A DNA stretch of 43,378 nucleotides from Stagnimonas sp. (GCA_030696045.1 JAUYNO010000074.1:1-43378), one strand, 5' to 3'. Numbered from the stretch's first letter, positions 9,050 through 17,615 are shown. Translations and numbers: made by a program. The notes: generated from the letters alone by a model not told the origin.

Positions 9050-10092
9050 GCGAAGCCCTGCCTCCGCTGGTGATCGGCGGCCTCGCGGTCGAGGCCGGCA
9101 GCCGGCAGACCGTCAACCTGCCCGTCGCCGACCTCTACACCCGCACGCCGGTGCACCTGCCGGTGATCGTCCATCGCGGCGCCAAGGCCGGGCCGACCCT
9201 GTTCATCAGCGCCGCCATGCACGGCGACGAGATCATCGGCGTCGAGATCATCCGCCGGGTGCTGAAGCTGCTGCACCAGCAGGAGCTGAGCGGCACCGTG
9301 CTGGCGGTGCCGGTGGTGAACGTGCTGGCCTTCATGCACCAGTCGCGCTATCTGCCCGACCGCCGCGACCTCAACCGTAGCTTTCCCGGCAGTGAGACCG
9401 GCTCGCTGGCGGCGCGGCTGGCCTACCTGTTCCTGAAGGAGGTGGTCGGCAATTCCGACTACGGCATCGACCTGCATACCGGCGCCATCCACCGGCCCAA
9501 CCTGCCGCAGATCCGCGCCGATCTCTCCAACCCCGATAACCTGCGGCTGGCCAAGGTGTTCGGGGCGCCGCTGTTCCTTGACTCCAAGCCCACCGAGGGC
9601 ACGCTGCGCGCCTACACCACCGCCGCCAACAAGCCGGTGATCCTCTACGAGGCCTGCGAGGCGCTGCGTTTTGACGAGACCGCGATCCGCATCGGCGTGC
9701 AGGGCATCCTCAATGTGCTCACCGAACTGGGCATGCTGCCGCCGTCAACGGAGCCGGCGCCGCCGGGTGTGACCCCGGTGCTGGCCAAGTCCGATTTCTG
9801 GGTACGGGCGCCGGTGAGCGGCATCCTGCGCGCGCAGGCGGGTCTCGGCGACGCGGTGAAGAAGGGCCAGGTGCTGGGGGTGATCGGCGACCCCTTCGGC
9901 GAGCAGGAGACGCCGGTGACCGCTGCGGCCAGCGGCATCGTCATCGGCCGGGTGATGCTGCCGCTGATCTACGAAGGCGAGGCGGTATTCCACATCGCCC
10001 GGGTCGAAACCCCGGGCGAGACCGCCAGCGCGGTGGACCAACTGGCCGTGCACAGTGCCAGCTGGGAGCAGGAGGAGCCGAGGATCGTCTAG
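9046..10092 (+). CDS. M14-family succinylglutamate desuccinylase/aspartoacylase-like hydrolase
   Basis: 348 aa from GTG 9046, which overlaps the rimK stop (GTGA). The frame is open further upstream but runs antiparallel in phase inside rimK. Zinc site of the AstE/AspA branch: H59 and E62 in MHGDE, H144 in DLHTG; a later glutamate near residue 202 (YEACE) is the probable general base. The C-terminal ~90 residues ([19 protein letters not shown]...) resemble a lipoyl-like barrel common in this subfamily. Fusion-like overlap with rimK suggests deacylation or peptide trimming linked to glutamyl modification. Substrate unknown; aspartoacylase activity cannot be assumed. Confidence 0.87.
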   Translation: MSEALPPLVIGGLAVEAGSRQTVNLPVADLYTRTPVHLPVIVHRGAKAGPTLFISAAMHGDEIIGVEIIRRVLKLLHQQELSGTVLAVPVVNVLAFMHQSRYLPDRRDLNRSFPGSETGSLAARLAYLFLKEVVGNSDYGIDLHTGAIHRPNLPQIRADLSNPDNLRLAKVFGAPLFLDSKPTEGTLRAYTTAANKPVILYEACEALRFDETAIRIGVQGILNVLTELGMLPPSTEPAPPGVTPVLAKSDFWVRAPVSGILRAQAGLGDAVKKGQVLGVIGDPFGEQETPVTAAASGIVIGRVMLPLIYEGEAVFHIARVETPGETASAVDQLAVHSASWEQEEPRIV

Positions 10093-10101
10093 GGGCTGAC
10101 C

Positions 10102-11043
10102 CTAGGCCACCGGCACCGCGCCGCGACTGCTCACGCCATTGGTTTCGCTACTGGGCTCCAGCCCGTCGTAGCCGCGCAGGGACGTGGTCACCAGCTTCAG
10201 GGCCAGCGGCGCCGAGCGGGTGGCATTGAACTCCACCAGCATCGGCGCCAGCGCCGCGTTGAGCATGCCGGCGGTGCCGGCGGTGGTATCGGCGTCGGAA
10301 TCCGGCAGCAGGATCGCCACCGAATGGCTGCCGTAGCGGGCGGTGTAGTCGCCACCCCGGCGCAACAGTCCGGCGATTACTTCGCCCATGCGCTGCACCT
10401 CGTTGTCGGTGGCCGCCTGCTTGCGGCTGCGTGAGGTCAGGCTGGCCAGCAGGATGCCCAGCGGCTGACCGGAGCGTTCCGAGCGCCGGGTTTCGCGCGA
10501 CAGCTGCAGGTCGAAATCGCGACGACTCATCAGGCCGGCGGCCGGCCCCTCGCCCGGCTTCCCGGTCAGCGCCGCCGCCAGCAGGCTGACGGCGGCGCGC
10601 AGCTGCTGCTGCACGGCGGGGGCGGGCGCGGGGCTGCCGGAGCCGAACACCAGCAGGCTGCCGAGCCGGGCGCCGGGCGGCGCTGGCAGCGGCCGGGCGG
10701 CGCACCAGCTGAGCTCGGGCTGCTGGCTCAGCCAGGGGTGGGCGTGCAGGCTCAGCCGCATCTCCTCGCGCCCGTACAGGAAACCACCGCGCGTCATCGC
10801 CTCGGAGCTGAGATCGCTGCCGCCCCTGAAGCTCAGGAACTGCAGCTGGGGCCAGACCAGCAGATGCTCGGACTGCTGATCGGCGATGACAAAGGCGGCC
10901 TGGGTCGCCCGGGTCGCCTCCAGCGCCAGCTGCAGGGCCTGACAGACCAGCCGCGACCAGGGCACCAACCCCAAGCCCTGGTCATTGGCGAGCTGCGCGA
11001 CCCAGTCGGGCGCGGTATCGAGTGGTGACGCTTGCTGGCTCAT
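10102..11043 (-). CDS. Degenerate GGDEF-domain protein with N-terminal GAF-like region
   Basis: 313 aa from ATG 11043. A TTG at 11061 is also possible and neither has a strong ribosome binding site. The first ~165 residues look GAF-like (WPQLQFLSF..., LGSLLVFGSG). The rest is a GGDEF fold: SRRDFDLQLSRETRRSERSGQPLGILLASL and RRGGDYTARYGSHSVAILLPDSD. Where active diguanylate cyclases have RYGGDEF, this has RYGSHSV (~residue 236), so the catalytic loop is lost. Probably a non-catalytic nucleotide sensor or scaffold. It converges on the M14 gene; only 9 bp separate the stops. Confidence 0.8.
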   Translation of the reverse strand: MSQQASPLDTAPDWVAQLANDQGLGLVPWSRLVCQALQLALEATRATQAAFVIADQQSEHLLVWPQLQFLSFRGGSDLSSEAMTRGGFLYGREEMRLSLHAHPWLSQQPELSWCAARPLPAPPGARLGSLLVFGSGSPAPAPAVQQQLRAAVSLLAAALTGKPGEGPAAGLMSRRDFDLQLSRETRRSERSGQPLGILLASLTSRSRKQAATDNEVQRMGEVIAGLLRRGGDYTARYGSHSVAILLPDSDADTTAGTAGMLNAALAPMLVEFNATRSAPLALKLVTTSLRGYDGLEPSSETNGVSSRGAVPVA

Positions 11044-11197
11044 GAGGCGGCATCCGGGCAAAGACTTTCGTCAGGCGCCGGGTCTGGGCGCGGCGATGTC
11101 CGAAGTCTGCTGCGCTTTATCCGGGCCGTCGGCGGCAGGGGACCAAGGGGCGCTATCGCCCGACGGACAGCCAGGCCGGTGTCGGCACCGACGCGGC

Positions 11198-12103
11198 CTA
11201 AGGCGCGTTGCGCGCCCAGTTCTGGTCGGCCAGGCGCTGGTACAGCGGCGGCTCGCCCTTGGGCAGGTTCTTGTCCAGCCAGGTCAGCAGATCGCTCCAG
11301 ATGCGCGCGCTCTGGCTCGGCGTGGGGGTTTCCGCCGAGTGCGGCAGTTCCAGGGTGATCACCGGCAGGCCCAGCTGCACGCCGGCGAAATTGCCGAGCG
11401 AGCCGGGATAGGTGCCCAGTTCGTTGAGATTGAGAAAGCCCAGCTTGCGCGGTGGCGCGCGCGGGCCGTCGAAATCGAGCACGCCGTAGGGGGCGTGCAC
11501 CGAGACGATGGCGTCCGGGCGGAAACTCTTGATCTGCTGCACCAGCCAGCGGGTCTCCGGCTCCGAGCCAGGACCTGGGCCGGGCCAGCGCCGGTGGTCC
11601 CGCTTGGTGCGGGTTTCCCAGTACTTCGGGGCCAGTTCGGCCCAGCGTGGCGTAGGGAAATTGCGGTTGAGGTCGACGCCGCGCGCATTGACCCGGGTCG
11701 GCAAGGCTTTCAGCAGTCCGTCCGGATTCAGGCAGGGCACCACCCGCCAGTGGAAGGGCTGGAATTTCTCGGCCGCGAGCCGGCGCATCCAGTCGAAGCT
11801 GACCACCACCGACGACAGCTCGTCGCCGTGGATACCGCCGACCAACAGGATCCGCTTCGGCGTGCTGCGCCGGCTGCTGGCGAGGTAGTCGCGGAACAGG
11901 ATCGGCTGGCCCTGGACCGTGCCGACGCCAGCGGCGTTGAGGCCGCTGGCCTGGCACTCGCGCGCACTGACGCCCTTGAGCCGACCGGTGAGCTGGCGGC
12001 AGGCGGCGTCCACCGAGGCCAGCGGCAGGGCCTGCGCCGCGCCGGAAAGCAGGCTGGCAAAAACGAAAAGCCCGGCGAGGCGCCGGGCAGACTTCGTACG
12101 CAA
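11198..12103 (-). CDS. Secreted M14 zinc amidase, MpaA-like (murein peptide amidase)
   Basis: 301 aa from a TTG start at 12103, four bases after the dsbA stop. The start gives a good signal peptide (MRTKSARRLAGLFVF...AAQA). M14 site: H92 and E95 (IHGDE), N146-R147 (DLNRNF) for the substrate carboxylate, H203 (SVHAPYG) as third zinc ligand, E252 (TLELP) as general base. MpaA cleaves gamma-D-Glu-diaminopimelate bonds in cytoplasmic murein peptides; this version appears exported, so it may act on peptidoglycan peptides in the periplasm. Last gene of the cytochrome c4-dsbA operon. Confidence 0.82.
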   Translation of the reverse strand: MRTKSARRLAGLFVFASLLSGAAQALPLASVDAACRQLTGRLKGVSARECQASGLNAAGVGTVQGQPILFRDYLASSRRSTPKRILLVGGIHGDELSSVVVSFDWMRRLAAEKFQPFHWRVVPCLNPDGLLKALPTRVNARGVDLNRNFPTPRWAELAPKYWETRTKRDHRRWPGPGPGSEPETRWLVQQIKSFRPDAIVSVHAPYGVLDFDGPRAPPRKLGFLNLNELGTYPGSLGNFAGVQLGLPVITLELPHSAETPTPSQSARIWSDLLTWLDKNLPKGEPPLYQRLADQNWARNAP

Positions 12104-12107
12104 GGTC

Positions 12108-12758
12108 TTATTTGCGCTCTAGGCGCACTTTTTCGGTTAGGAAGCTGACCACCGCCATGAGCTTGTCCATGCCACCGGACATGGTGGCATTGGTGACGTA
12201 CTTGCCGCCGACCACGATGGTGGGAACGCTGGTCAGCTGGTAGGTGCGCGCCAGCTGCTCGGCGCGGCGCAGGCGGGAATCGACCATGAAGCTGGAAGTG
12301 GCCTTGTCGAAGTCCTCCGGCTTGACCCCGGCGACCTCGCCGTAGAGCTTGCGGATCGAGTCCACCGAGTTCATCGGCTGCTTGCGGACATGGATGGCGG
12401 AGAACAGCGGGCCGTGGGTCTTGTCGAGCACGCCCAGCGCCTCGGCGATGTAGAAGGCCCGCGCGTGGATCTCACCATCGGCACGGCCGAGCGTGTTGGG
12501 GATGCGCTGGAAATCGACATAGTCCGGCTTCTTGGCCTTCCAGGCATCGACGCTGGGATCGGCGGCGAAGCAGTGCGGGCAGCCGTACCAGAAAAACTCC
12601 TCCACCGTGACCCGCTTGGCGTCGGCCGGCGGCACCGACTGCTTGACCTGGGCGTACTGCTTGCCCTCCTGGAAGGCCATCGGCTGCGCGCCGCAGGCCA
12701 GCGGCAGCAGCGCGGCCAGCAGGAAAAAGGGACGGAACGGGCGGGTCCAGCTGCTCAT
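12108..12758 (-). CDS. dsbA: DsbA-family thiol:disulfide interchange protein
   Basis: 216 aa with a signal peptide (FFLLAALLPLACGAQ), thioredoxin fold and active site C60-P-H-C63, the DsbA dipeptide. The cis-proline loop reads TSVPTIVVGGKY. AAGGA lies 8 nt upstream of the ATG. DsbA oxidises cysteine pairs in periplasmic proteins. The Cys in LPLACG looks like a lipobox but has Pro at -3, so ordinary cleavage is more likely. Placed 11 bp after cytochrome c4, the order I recall in Xanthomonas. Confidence 0.93.
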   Translation of the reverse strand: MSSWTRPFRPFFLLAALLPLACGAQPMAFQEGKQYAQVKQSVPPADAKRVTVEEFFWYGCPHCFAADPSVDAWKAKKPDYVDFQRIPNTLGRADGEIHARAFYIAEALGVLDKTHGPLFSAIHVRKQPMNSVDSIRKLYGEVAGVKPEDFDKATSSFMVDSRLRRAEQLARTYQLTSVPTIVVGGKYVTNATMSGGMDKLMAVVSFLTEKVRLERK

Positions 12759-12769
12759 CGGGGTGATCC

Positions 12770-13399
12770 TTATTGGAGGCCGTTCACGTAGGACGCGAGG
12801 GCGGCGATTTCTTCATCCGTGAGCTTGGCAGCCACGGCCACCATGATTGGAGCGTGCTTGCCGGCCGCGCGTTCCCCGGATTTGTAGGCTTTCAGCTGCG
12901 TCGCGCTGTAGCCCGCGTTCTGGCCGCCGATACGCGGGTACTGCGCCGAGGGCTGGCCGGCGCCGGTGGGACCGTGGCAGCCCGAGCAGGCCGGCAGGCC
13001 GCGCTGGGCATCACCGGCGCGGTAGAGCTTCTCGGCAATCTTGACCGCATCCTTGCTAGCCAGCCCGGGGACCGGCTTCTGGGCGGCGAAGTAGGCGGCG
13101 AGATCGGCCATGTCCTGCTCGGCGAGCAGGGCGGCCTGGCCGTACATCACCGGGTTCTTGCGCTCGTTGGCCTTGAAGGCCTTGAGCTGGCCGGCGGTGT
13201 AGGCCGAGTGCTGGCCGGCGAGCTTGGGCCATTCCGGATTGATGATGCCGTTGCCGCCGACGCCGTGGCAGGCGCCGCAGACCGCGGCCTTGGTGGCACC
13301 CGCGGCCGCGTCACCCTTGGTGAAGGGATCGGACGCGGCACCTTCGGCGAGGGCAGCCAGGGGGGCGGCAAGGGCCAGGGCGAGCAGAACGCGCTTCAT
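12770..13399 (-). CDS. Cytochrome c4 (dihaem, periplasmic)
   Basis: 209 aa from ATG 13399 (GGAG 9 nt upstream); a longer form from 13414 lacks a ribosome binding site. Signal peptide MKRVLLALALAAPLAALA. Two c-type haem sites, C41-G-A-C-H45 and C138-S-G-C-H142, with probable axial methionines M85 (NPVMYG) and M186 (APIMVA). The tandem two-domain form is typical of cytochrome c4, an electron donor to terminal oxidases. First gene of an operon with dsbA and the M14 amidase. Confidence 0.94.
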   Translation of the reverse strand: MKRVLLALALAAPLAALAEGAASDPFTKGDAAAGATKAAVCGACHGVGGNGIINPEWPKLAGQHSAYTAGQLKAFKANERKNPVMYGQAALLAEQDMADLAAYFAAQKPVPGLASKDAVKIAEKLYRAGDAQRGLPACSGCHGPTGAGQPSAQYPRIGGQNAGYSATQLKAYKSGERAAGKHAPIMVAVAAKLTDEEIAALASYVNGLQ

Positions 13400-13478
13400 C
13401 AGTCCAGACTCCATAAAGCAGACGCAGGAAAGCGGCGCCACGGTGGCGTACGCGGGCCGGCGGGGTTGAGAATGCGGC

Positions 13479-13507
13479 ATTGTATTGATCCGGAACGCCA
13501 CTGTCAT
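13479..13507 (-). promoter_or_regulatory. Sigma70 promoter of the cytochrome c4-dsbA operon
   Basis: Minus strand: ATGACA (13502-13507, 5 of 6 to TTGACA), 17-nt spacer, TACAAT (13479-13484, 5 of 6 to TATAAT). The predicted start near 13472 gives a leader of ~73 nt before ATG 13399. This is the best-matching promoter by eye between the divergent cytochrome and engB genes. Confidence 0.7.
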
Positions 13508-13579
13508 GGCGTGGAGAGGCGGTGGCGCAGGCCTCGCAGTACTCGCCCCGGCCCCTTCCTCACTCGATTTCAAGGCCGC

Positions 13580-14203
13580 ATGAGCGCCCCCGATTCCAAC
13601 ACCAATCCCTTCGCCCACACGCAGTTCCTGATGTCCTGCGCCAAGCTGGAGCAGTTGCCCGCCGACGGCGTGCCGGAACTGGCCTTCGTCGGCCGCTCCA
13701 ACGCTGGCAAGTCCTCGGCGCTCAACACCCTGTGCCAGCAAAGGGCGCTGGCGCGGGTGTCGCGCACCCCCGGGCGCACCCAGCTGATCAACCTGTTCAA
13801 CCTGCGCGGTGGCCAGGCCCGGCTGGTGGATCTGCCCGGCTACGGCTTTGCCGCCGTGCCGCTCGCCATCAAGCGCGACTGGGGCAAGCTGATCGGCGGC
13901 TACCTGGAAAGCCGCGACTGCCTGAAGACCCTGGCAGTGATCATGGACAGCCGCCATCCGCTCACCGATCTCGATGAGCAGATGCTCGATTGGGCCGCCG
14001 CCGCCGGCCGGCCCTGCCATGTGCTGCTGACCAAGTGCGACAAGCTCTCGCGCGGCGCGGCGGCCACCACCCTGCTGCAGGTACGCAAGGCCCTGAGCCT
14101 GCGCGGACCGACCTTCACTGCCCAGCTGTTCTCGTCCCATACCCCGACCGGGGTCGAGGAAGCGCGGGCCGCGCTGACGGCGGCCCTAGCAGCCGGGCAT
14201 TAA
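13580..14203 (+). CDS. engB: Ribosome-biogenesis GTPase EngB (YsxC/YihA)
   Basis: 207 aa. G1 GRSNAGKS (38-45), G3 DLPGYG (84-89), G4 TKCD (151-154) and a G5-like SSH are all present. This is the full single-domain TRAFAC GTPase. EngB assists late assembly of the 50S ribosomal subunit. Its TAA stop (14201-14203) overlaps the poly-U end of the convergent sRNA terminator. Confidence 0.95.
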   Translation: MSAPDSNTNPFAHTQFLMSCAKLEQLPADGVPELAFVGRSNAGKSSALNTLCQQRALARVSRTPGRTQLINLFNLRGGQARLVDLPGYGFAAVPLAIKRDWGKLIGGYLESRDCLKTLAVIMDSRHPLTDLDEQMLDWAAAAGRPCHVLLTKCDKLSRGAAATTLLQVRKALSLRGPTFTAQLFSSHTPTGVEEARAALTAALAAGH

Positions 14204-14317
14204 AAAAGCCCGGCGGTTCGGGGAGAACCACCGGGCTACGATTTCCAGCTGGGGAGAGCTGGAAAAACCGCCCAGGGAGTGGAGGCGGGAAGCGTCGGAA
14301 GGGAGGACCGCCGCTTC
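14202..14317 (-). ncRNA. sX13-like C-rich trans-acting sRNA (~116 nt)
   Basis: Three hairpins lie in a row on the minus strand. SL1 (14317-14289) has GAAGCG/CGCTTC closing a loop with CCTCCC. SL2 (14265-14242) has a perfect 9-bp stem, TTTCCAGCT/AGCTGGAAA, with loop CTCCCC. SL3 (14237-14207) has a 13-bp stem with one wobble, loop TCCCC, then TTTTTT: an intrinsic terminator. Xanthomonas sX13 is, as I recall, ~115 nt, has three C-rich loops that pair with G-rich ribosome binding sites, and lies beside polA; length, layout and locus agree. A weak promoter, TTGAAC (14348-14353), 19 nt, TCTACT (14323-14328), would start the RNA near 14317. Pseudomonas ErsA and enterobacterial Spot 42 occupy the same polA-engB gap. 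Confidence 0.85.
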
Positions 14318-14481
14318 ACAGGAGTAGATCGGCCGGCGCCCGGAAAGGTTCAATCCGCAGTTCCGGGGAAGCAGGCCCTGCGGCGCCGTAGCCCTGGACC
14401 CGAGTGCTTGCGAATCAAGGCCTTAGGGGCAGCGGAGAATCTTCGGAACCGCTGCGGTCGGCAACTAAAATCCGTTCTGTT

Positions 14482-17322
14482 TCAAGTACTTGCGTGGCCG
14501 CTGGCAGTGTGGGCGAACTCCCAGTTGTCGCCCAGGCCGTAGTCGGCGACCAACGGCACCGCCAGCGGCGCTGGACGGTCGGAACCCTGGTGCAGCACCC
14601 GCACCATGCGCCGCGCCAAGTCCGGCGCCAACGCGGTCATCTGCTCGGCTGGCGCCTCGAACACCAGTTCGTCGTGCACCTGCATGATCATCTTCACCGT
14701 CGGCGCCTCGGCGCCGATCCAGGCGTGCAGGTCGATCATCGCCGCCTTGATCAGGTCGGCGGCGGTGCCCTGCAGGGGCGCATTGATGGCGGTGCGTTCG
14801 GCGTACTGGCGCAGGCCCTGGTTCTTCGAGTTGATGTTGGGCAGGTAGAGCCGGCGGCCGAACAGGGTTTCGACATAGCCGCTGCGCCTGGCCGCCGCCT
14901 TGGTGTCGTCCATGAAGCGCTTGACGCCCGGATAGCGCGCGAAGAAGCGGTCGATGTAGTCCTGCGCCTCGGCGCGGCCGATGCCGAGCTGCTTGGCCAG
15001 GCCCCAGGACGACATGCCGTAGATCAGCCCGAAGTTGATCGCCTTGGCGGCGCGGCGCTGGTCGCTGCTGACGGCATCGAGTGCCAGCCCGAACACCTCG
15101 GCGGCAGTGGCCTGGTGGATGTCCTTGCCGGACTGGAAGGCCTCGACCAGTTTGGCGTCGCCGGAGAAATGCGCCATCAGCCGCAGCTCGATCTGCGAGT
15201 AGTCGATGGAGCAGAGCAGGCTGCCCGGCTCGGAGACGAAGGCATGGCGGATGCGCCGGCCCTCGGCATTGCGCACCGGGATGTTCTGCAGGTTCGGGTC
15301 CTGCGAGGACAGCCGGCCGGTAGCCGCCACCGCCTGGTGATAGCTGGTGTGGATGCGGCCGGTGCGCGGGTTGATCTGCAGCGGCAGGGTCTCGGTATAG
15401 GTCGAGCGCAGTTTTGACACGCTGCGCCAGTCGAGGATCAGGCGCGGCAGCGGATGCTGGGCGGCGAGGTCTTCGAGCACGTCCTCGGCGGTGGAAGGAT
15501 CGCCCTTGGGCGTCTTGGCCAGCACCGGCAGGCCCAGCTTGCCGTAGAGCAGCTCCTGCAACTGCTTGGGCGAGCCGAGGTTGAATTCCTGCCCGGCCTC
15601 GCTGAAGGCCTGCGTCTGCAACTCGGCCATGCGCTGCGCCAGCTCGCTGCTGATCTTCGCCAGCATCGGCGCATCGATCTTGACGCCGGTCTGCTCCATG
15701 CGCGCCAGCACCGGCACCAGCGGCATTTCCAGCTCGGTGAATACCTTCAGCAGGGCCGGCGTTTCCGCCAGGCGCGGATACAGGGCCTGGTGCAGCCGCA
15801 GGGTGATGTCGGCATCCTCCGCCGAGTAGGCCGCCGCGACATCCAGCGCCACCTGGTTGAAGGTGATCTGGTTCTTGCCCTTGCCCGCCACCTCGCTGAA
15901 GGCGATGGTCTTGTGGCCCAGGTATTTCTCCGCCAGCGTGTCCATGTCGTGGCGATTGCCGGCGGCATCGAGCACATAGCTTTCCAGCATGGTGTCGTAG
16001 GCCAGGCCGCGTACCTGGATGCCTTGCAGCGCCAGCACATTGCAGTCGAACTTGGCGTGCTGGCCGAGCTTGGCCTTGGCCGGGTTTTCGAGCAGGGGTT
16101 TGAGTCGCGCCAGCACGCCCGCCGCCGGCAGCTGCGCCGGCGCGCCCAGATAGTCGTGCGCCAACGGCAGGTACCAGCCCTTGCCGGCCTCCACCGCGAA
16201 GGCAAGGCCGACCAGGCGGGCCCGGTTGGATTCCAGCGAGTCGGTCTCGGTGTCGAAGCAGATCAGCTCGGCGGCTTCGAGCGCCGCCAGCATGTCGGCG
16301 AAGGCGGCTTCGTCGACGACCAGGGTGGCTTCGGTTTTTTGCTGCTCTCTCCGTTCCCCCTCCCCTTGCGGGAGGGGGCTAGGGGGAGGGGGGACTTTGC
16401 CATCGGGGTGCGTGCCCTCACCCGCGCCTGCCGGCGCGGCCTCTCCCGCAAGCGGGAGAGGCGAGGAAATCCCCAACTCCTCCACCCAGCGATTGAACCC
16501 CAGCCGCCGGTACAGCAGGGCCAGCTTGTCCTTGTCCTCCGCCTGCTTGCGTAGCGCCTCCAGCTCCACCGGCAGTGCCACATCGCACTTGATGGTCGCC
16601 AGCACCCGGCACATCGGCAGGGTGTCGAGCGCGCCACGCAGGTTCTCGCCCAGCTTGCCCTTGACGGTCGGTGCGGCGGCCATCACCGCGTCCAGCGTGC
16701 CGTGCTCGACGAGCAGCTTCGCCGCCGTCTTCTCGCCGACGCCGGGCACGCCCGGGATGTTGTCGACGGCATCGCCCATCAGCGCCAGGTAGTCGATGAT
16801 CTGGTCCGGCCGCACGCCGAACTTCTCGACCACGCCGGCCGGGCCCATGCGGCGGTTCTTCATGGTGTCGAGCAGGTTCACCCGCTCATTCACCAGCTGC
16901 GCCATGTCCTTGTCACCGGTGACGATCAGCACCTCGTAGCCGCGCGCCTCGCCCAGCCTGGCCAGAGTGCCGATCACGTCGTCGGCCTCCACGCCCGGCT
17001 CCATCAGCAGCGGCAGTCCCAGGCCTTTCACCAGCTCCAGGATCGCCGGGAACTGCGCTGACAGGTCCTCCGGCGTCTCGCTGCGGTTGGCCTTGTACTC
17101 GGGGTAGATGTCGTTGCGGAAGGAAGTGCCGCTGGCATCGAACACCACCGCGATGCGGTCGACGTGGTGCTCGCGCTGCAGGCGCTTGAGCATGTTGCCG
17201 AAGCCGTAGATGGCGCCGGTCGGCTCGCCCTGCGGGTTGGTCAGCGGCGGCAGCGCGTGATAGGCGCGGAACAGCCAGTTGCTGGCATCGATCAGGAGCA
17301 GGGTGTGGGGCGCGTCGGTCAT
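14482..17322 (-). CDS. polA: DNA polymerase I, with in-frame REP-like insertion
   Basis: 946 aa (E. coli 928). The 5'-nuclease domain has GVEADDVIGTLA, VTGDKDMAQLV and GDAVDNIPGVPGVGEKTA. The 3'-5' exonuclease site is intact: FDTETDS (ExoI), GQHAKFDCNV (ExoII), YSAEDAD (ExoIII). Polymerase motifs A (DYSQIELRL), B (RRAAKAINFGLIYG) and C (MQVHDELVFE) are present. Between nuclease and exonuclease domains, residues ~287-326 are a low-complexity Pro/Gly/Glu stretch encoded by a palindromic DNA insert (16345-16466); this accounts for the extra length. PolI matures Okazaki fragments and fills repair gaps. Confidence 0.96.
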   Translation of the reverse strand: MTDAPHTLLLIDASNWLFRAYHALPPLTNPQGEPTGAIYGFGNMLKRLQREHHVDRIAVVFDASGTSFRNDIYPEYKANRSETPEDLSAQFPAILELVKGLGLPLLMEPGVEADDVIGTLARLGEARGYEVLIVTGDKDMAQLVNERVNLLDTMKNRRMGPAGVVEKFGVRPDQIIDYLALMGDAVDNIPGVPGVGEKTAAKLLVEHGTLDAVMAAAPTVKGKLGENLRGALDTLPMCRVLATIKCDVALPVELEALRKQAEDKDKLALLYRRLGFNRWVEELGISSPLPLAGEAAPAGAGEGTHPDGKVPPPPSPLPQGEGERREQQKTEATLVVDEAAFADMLAALEAAELICFDTETDSLESNRARLVGLAFAVEAGKGWYLPLAHDYLGAPAQLPAAGVLARLKPLLENPAKAKLGQHAKFDCNVLALQGIQVRGLAYDTMLESYVLDAAGNRHDMDTLAEKYLGHKTIAFSEVAGKGKNQITFNQVALDVAAAYSAEDADITLRLHQALYPRLAETPALLKVFTELEMPLVPVLARMEQTGVKIDAPMLAKISSELAQRMAELQTQAFSEAGQEFNLGSPKQLQELLYGKLGLPVLAKTPKGDPSTAEDVLEDLAAQHPLPRLILDWRSVSKLRSTYTETLPLQINPRTGRIHTSYHQAVAATGRLSSQDPNLQNIPVRNAEGRRIRHAFVSEPGSLLCSIDYSQIELRLMAHFSGDAKLVEAFQSGKDIHQATAAEVFGLALDAVSSDQRRAAKAINFGLIYGMSSWGLAKQLGIGRAEAQDYIDRFFARYPGVKRFMDDTKAAARRSGYVETLFGRRLYLPNINSKNQGLRQYAERTAINAPLQGTAADLIKAAMIDLHAWIGAEAPTVKMIMQVHDELVFEAPAEQMTALAPDLARRMVRVLHQGSDRPAPLAVPLVADYGLGDNWEFAHTASGHAST
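16345..16466. repeat. REP-like palindromic insertion inside polA
   Basis: Two facing palindromes: CCCTCCCCTTGCGGGAGGGG (~16357-16377, followed by CTAGGGGGAGGGGGG), and CTCTCCCGCAAGCGGGAGAG (16441-16460). About 120 bp long and translated in frame as Pro/Gly/Glu-rich sequence (PLPLAGE, SPLPQGEGE). The 16441 palindrome is the same type as the one in the MITE-like element at ~2817-2840, and a related C/G-rich pair lies at 39451-39555. Confidence 0.75.
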
Positions 17323-17393
17323 GGCCGATTATCGCCCGGCTGGCCGCCGCGACCGGTAGTCGCGTCCGCCGCTGCTTCAGCGGCCGCTTGCGC

Positions 17394-17615
17394 TCAGGCC
17401 GCCGCCCGATTGCCGCCGCAGAGCAGGAAGGCCCGGGTCAGCACTTCCGGTGTTTCGCCCGCATCCCGCCAGACGTCGTAGACGAGGACATCCATGTCGT
17501 CATCCCTGGCAGCAGCGCTGACCTGGGGCCCTGCGGCTTTCTGCAGTCGCAGTCGGCGGGCCACGGCGCTGGCATAGATGGCGGAGGCGCGTTTTTCGAG
17601 GTTCGGGGGATTCAT
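17394..17615 (-). CDS. Small uncharacterised protein upstream of polA
   Basis: 73 aa from ATG 17615, preceded by GGAAG ~8 nt upstream. Contains a basic N-terminal helix (RASAIYASAVARRLRLQ) and an acidic middle (ARDDDMDVLVYDVWRDAGE). No homologue recognised, no signal peptide, no membrane span. It runs in the polA direction, 71 bp before it. Existence rests on the open frame and ribosome binding site only. Confidence 0.45.
   Translation of the reverse strand: MNPPNLEKRASAIYASAVARRLRLQKAAGPQVSAAARDDDMDVLVYDVWRDAGETPEVLTRAFLLCGGNRAAA

Noticed and set aside
10089..10105. CTAGGG-loop-CCCTAG hairpin between converging genes
   Set aside because: Only a 6-bp stem and no T-run on either side; too weak to call a terminator.
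17323..17345. GATAAT five bases before the polA ATG as a leaderless promoter
   Set aside because: No -35 at a workable distance; likely chance.
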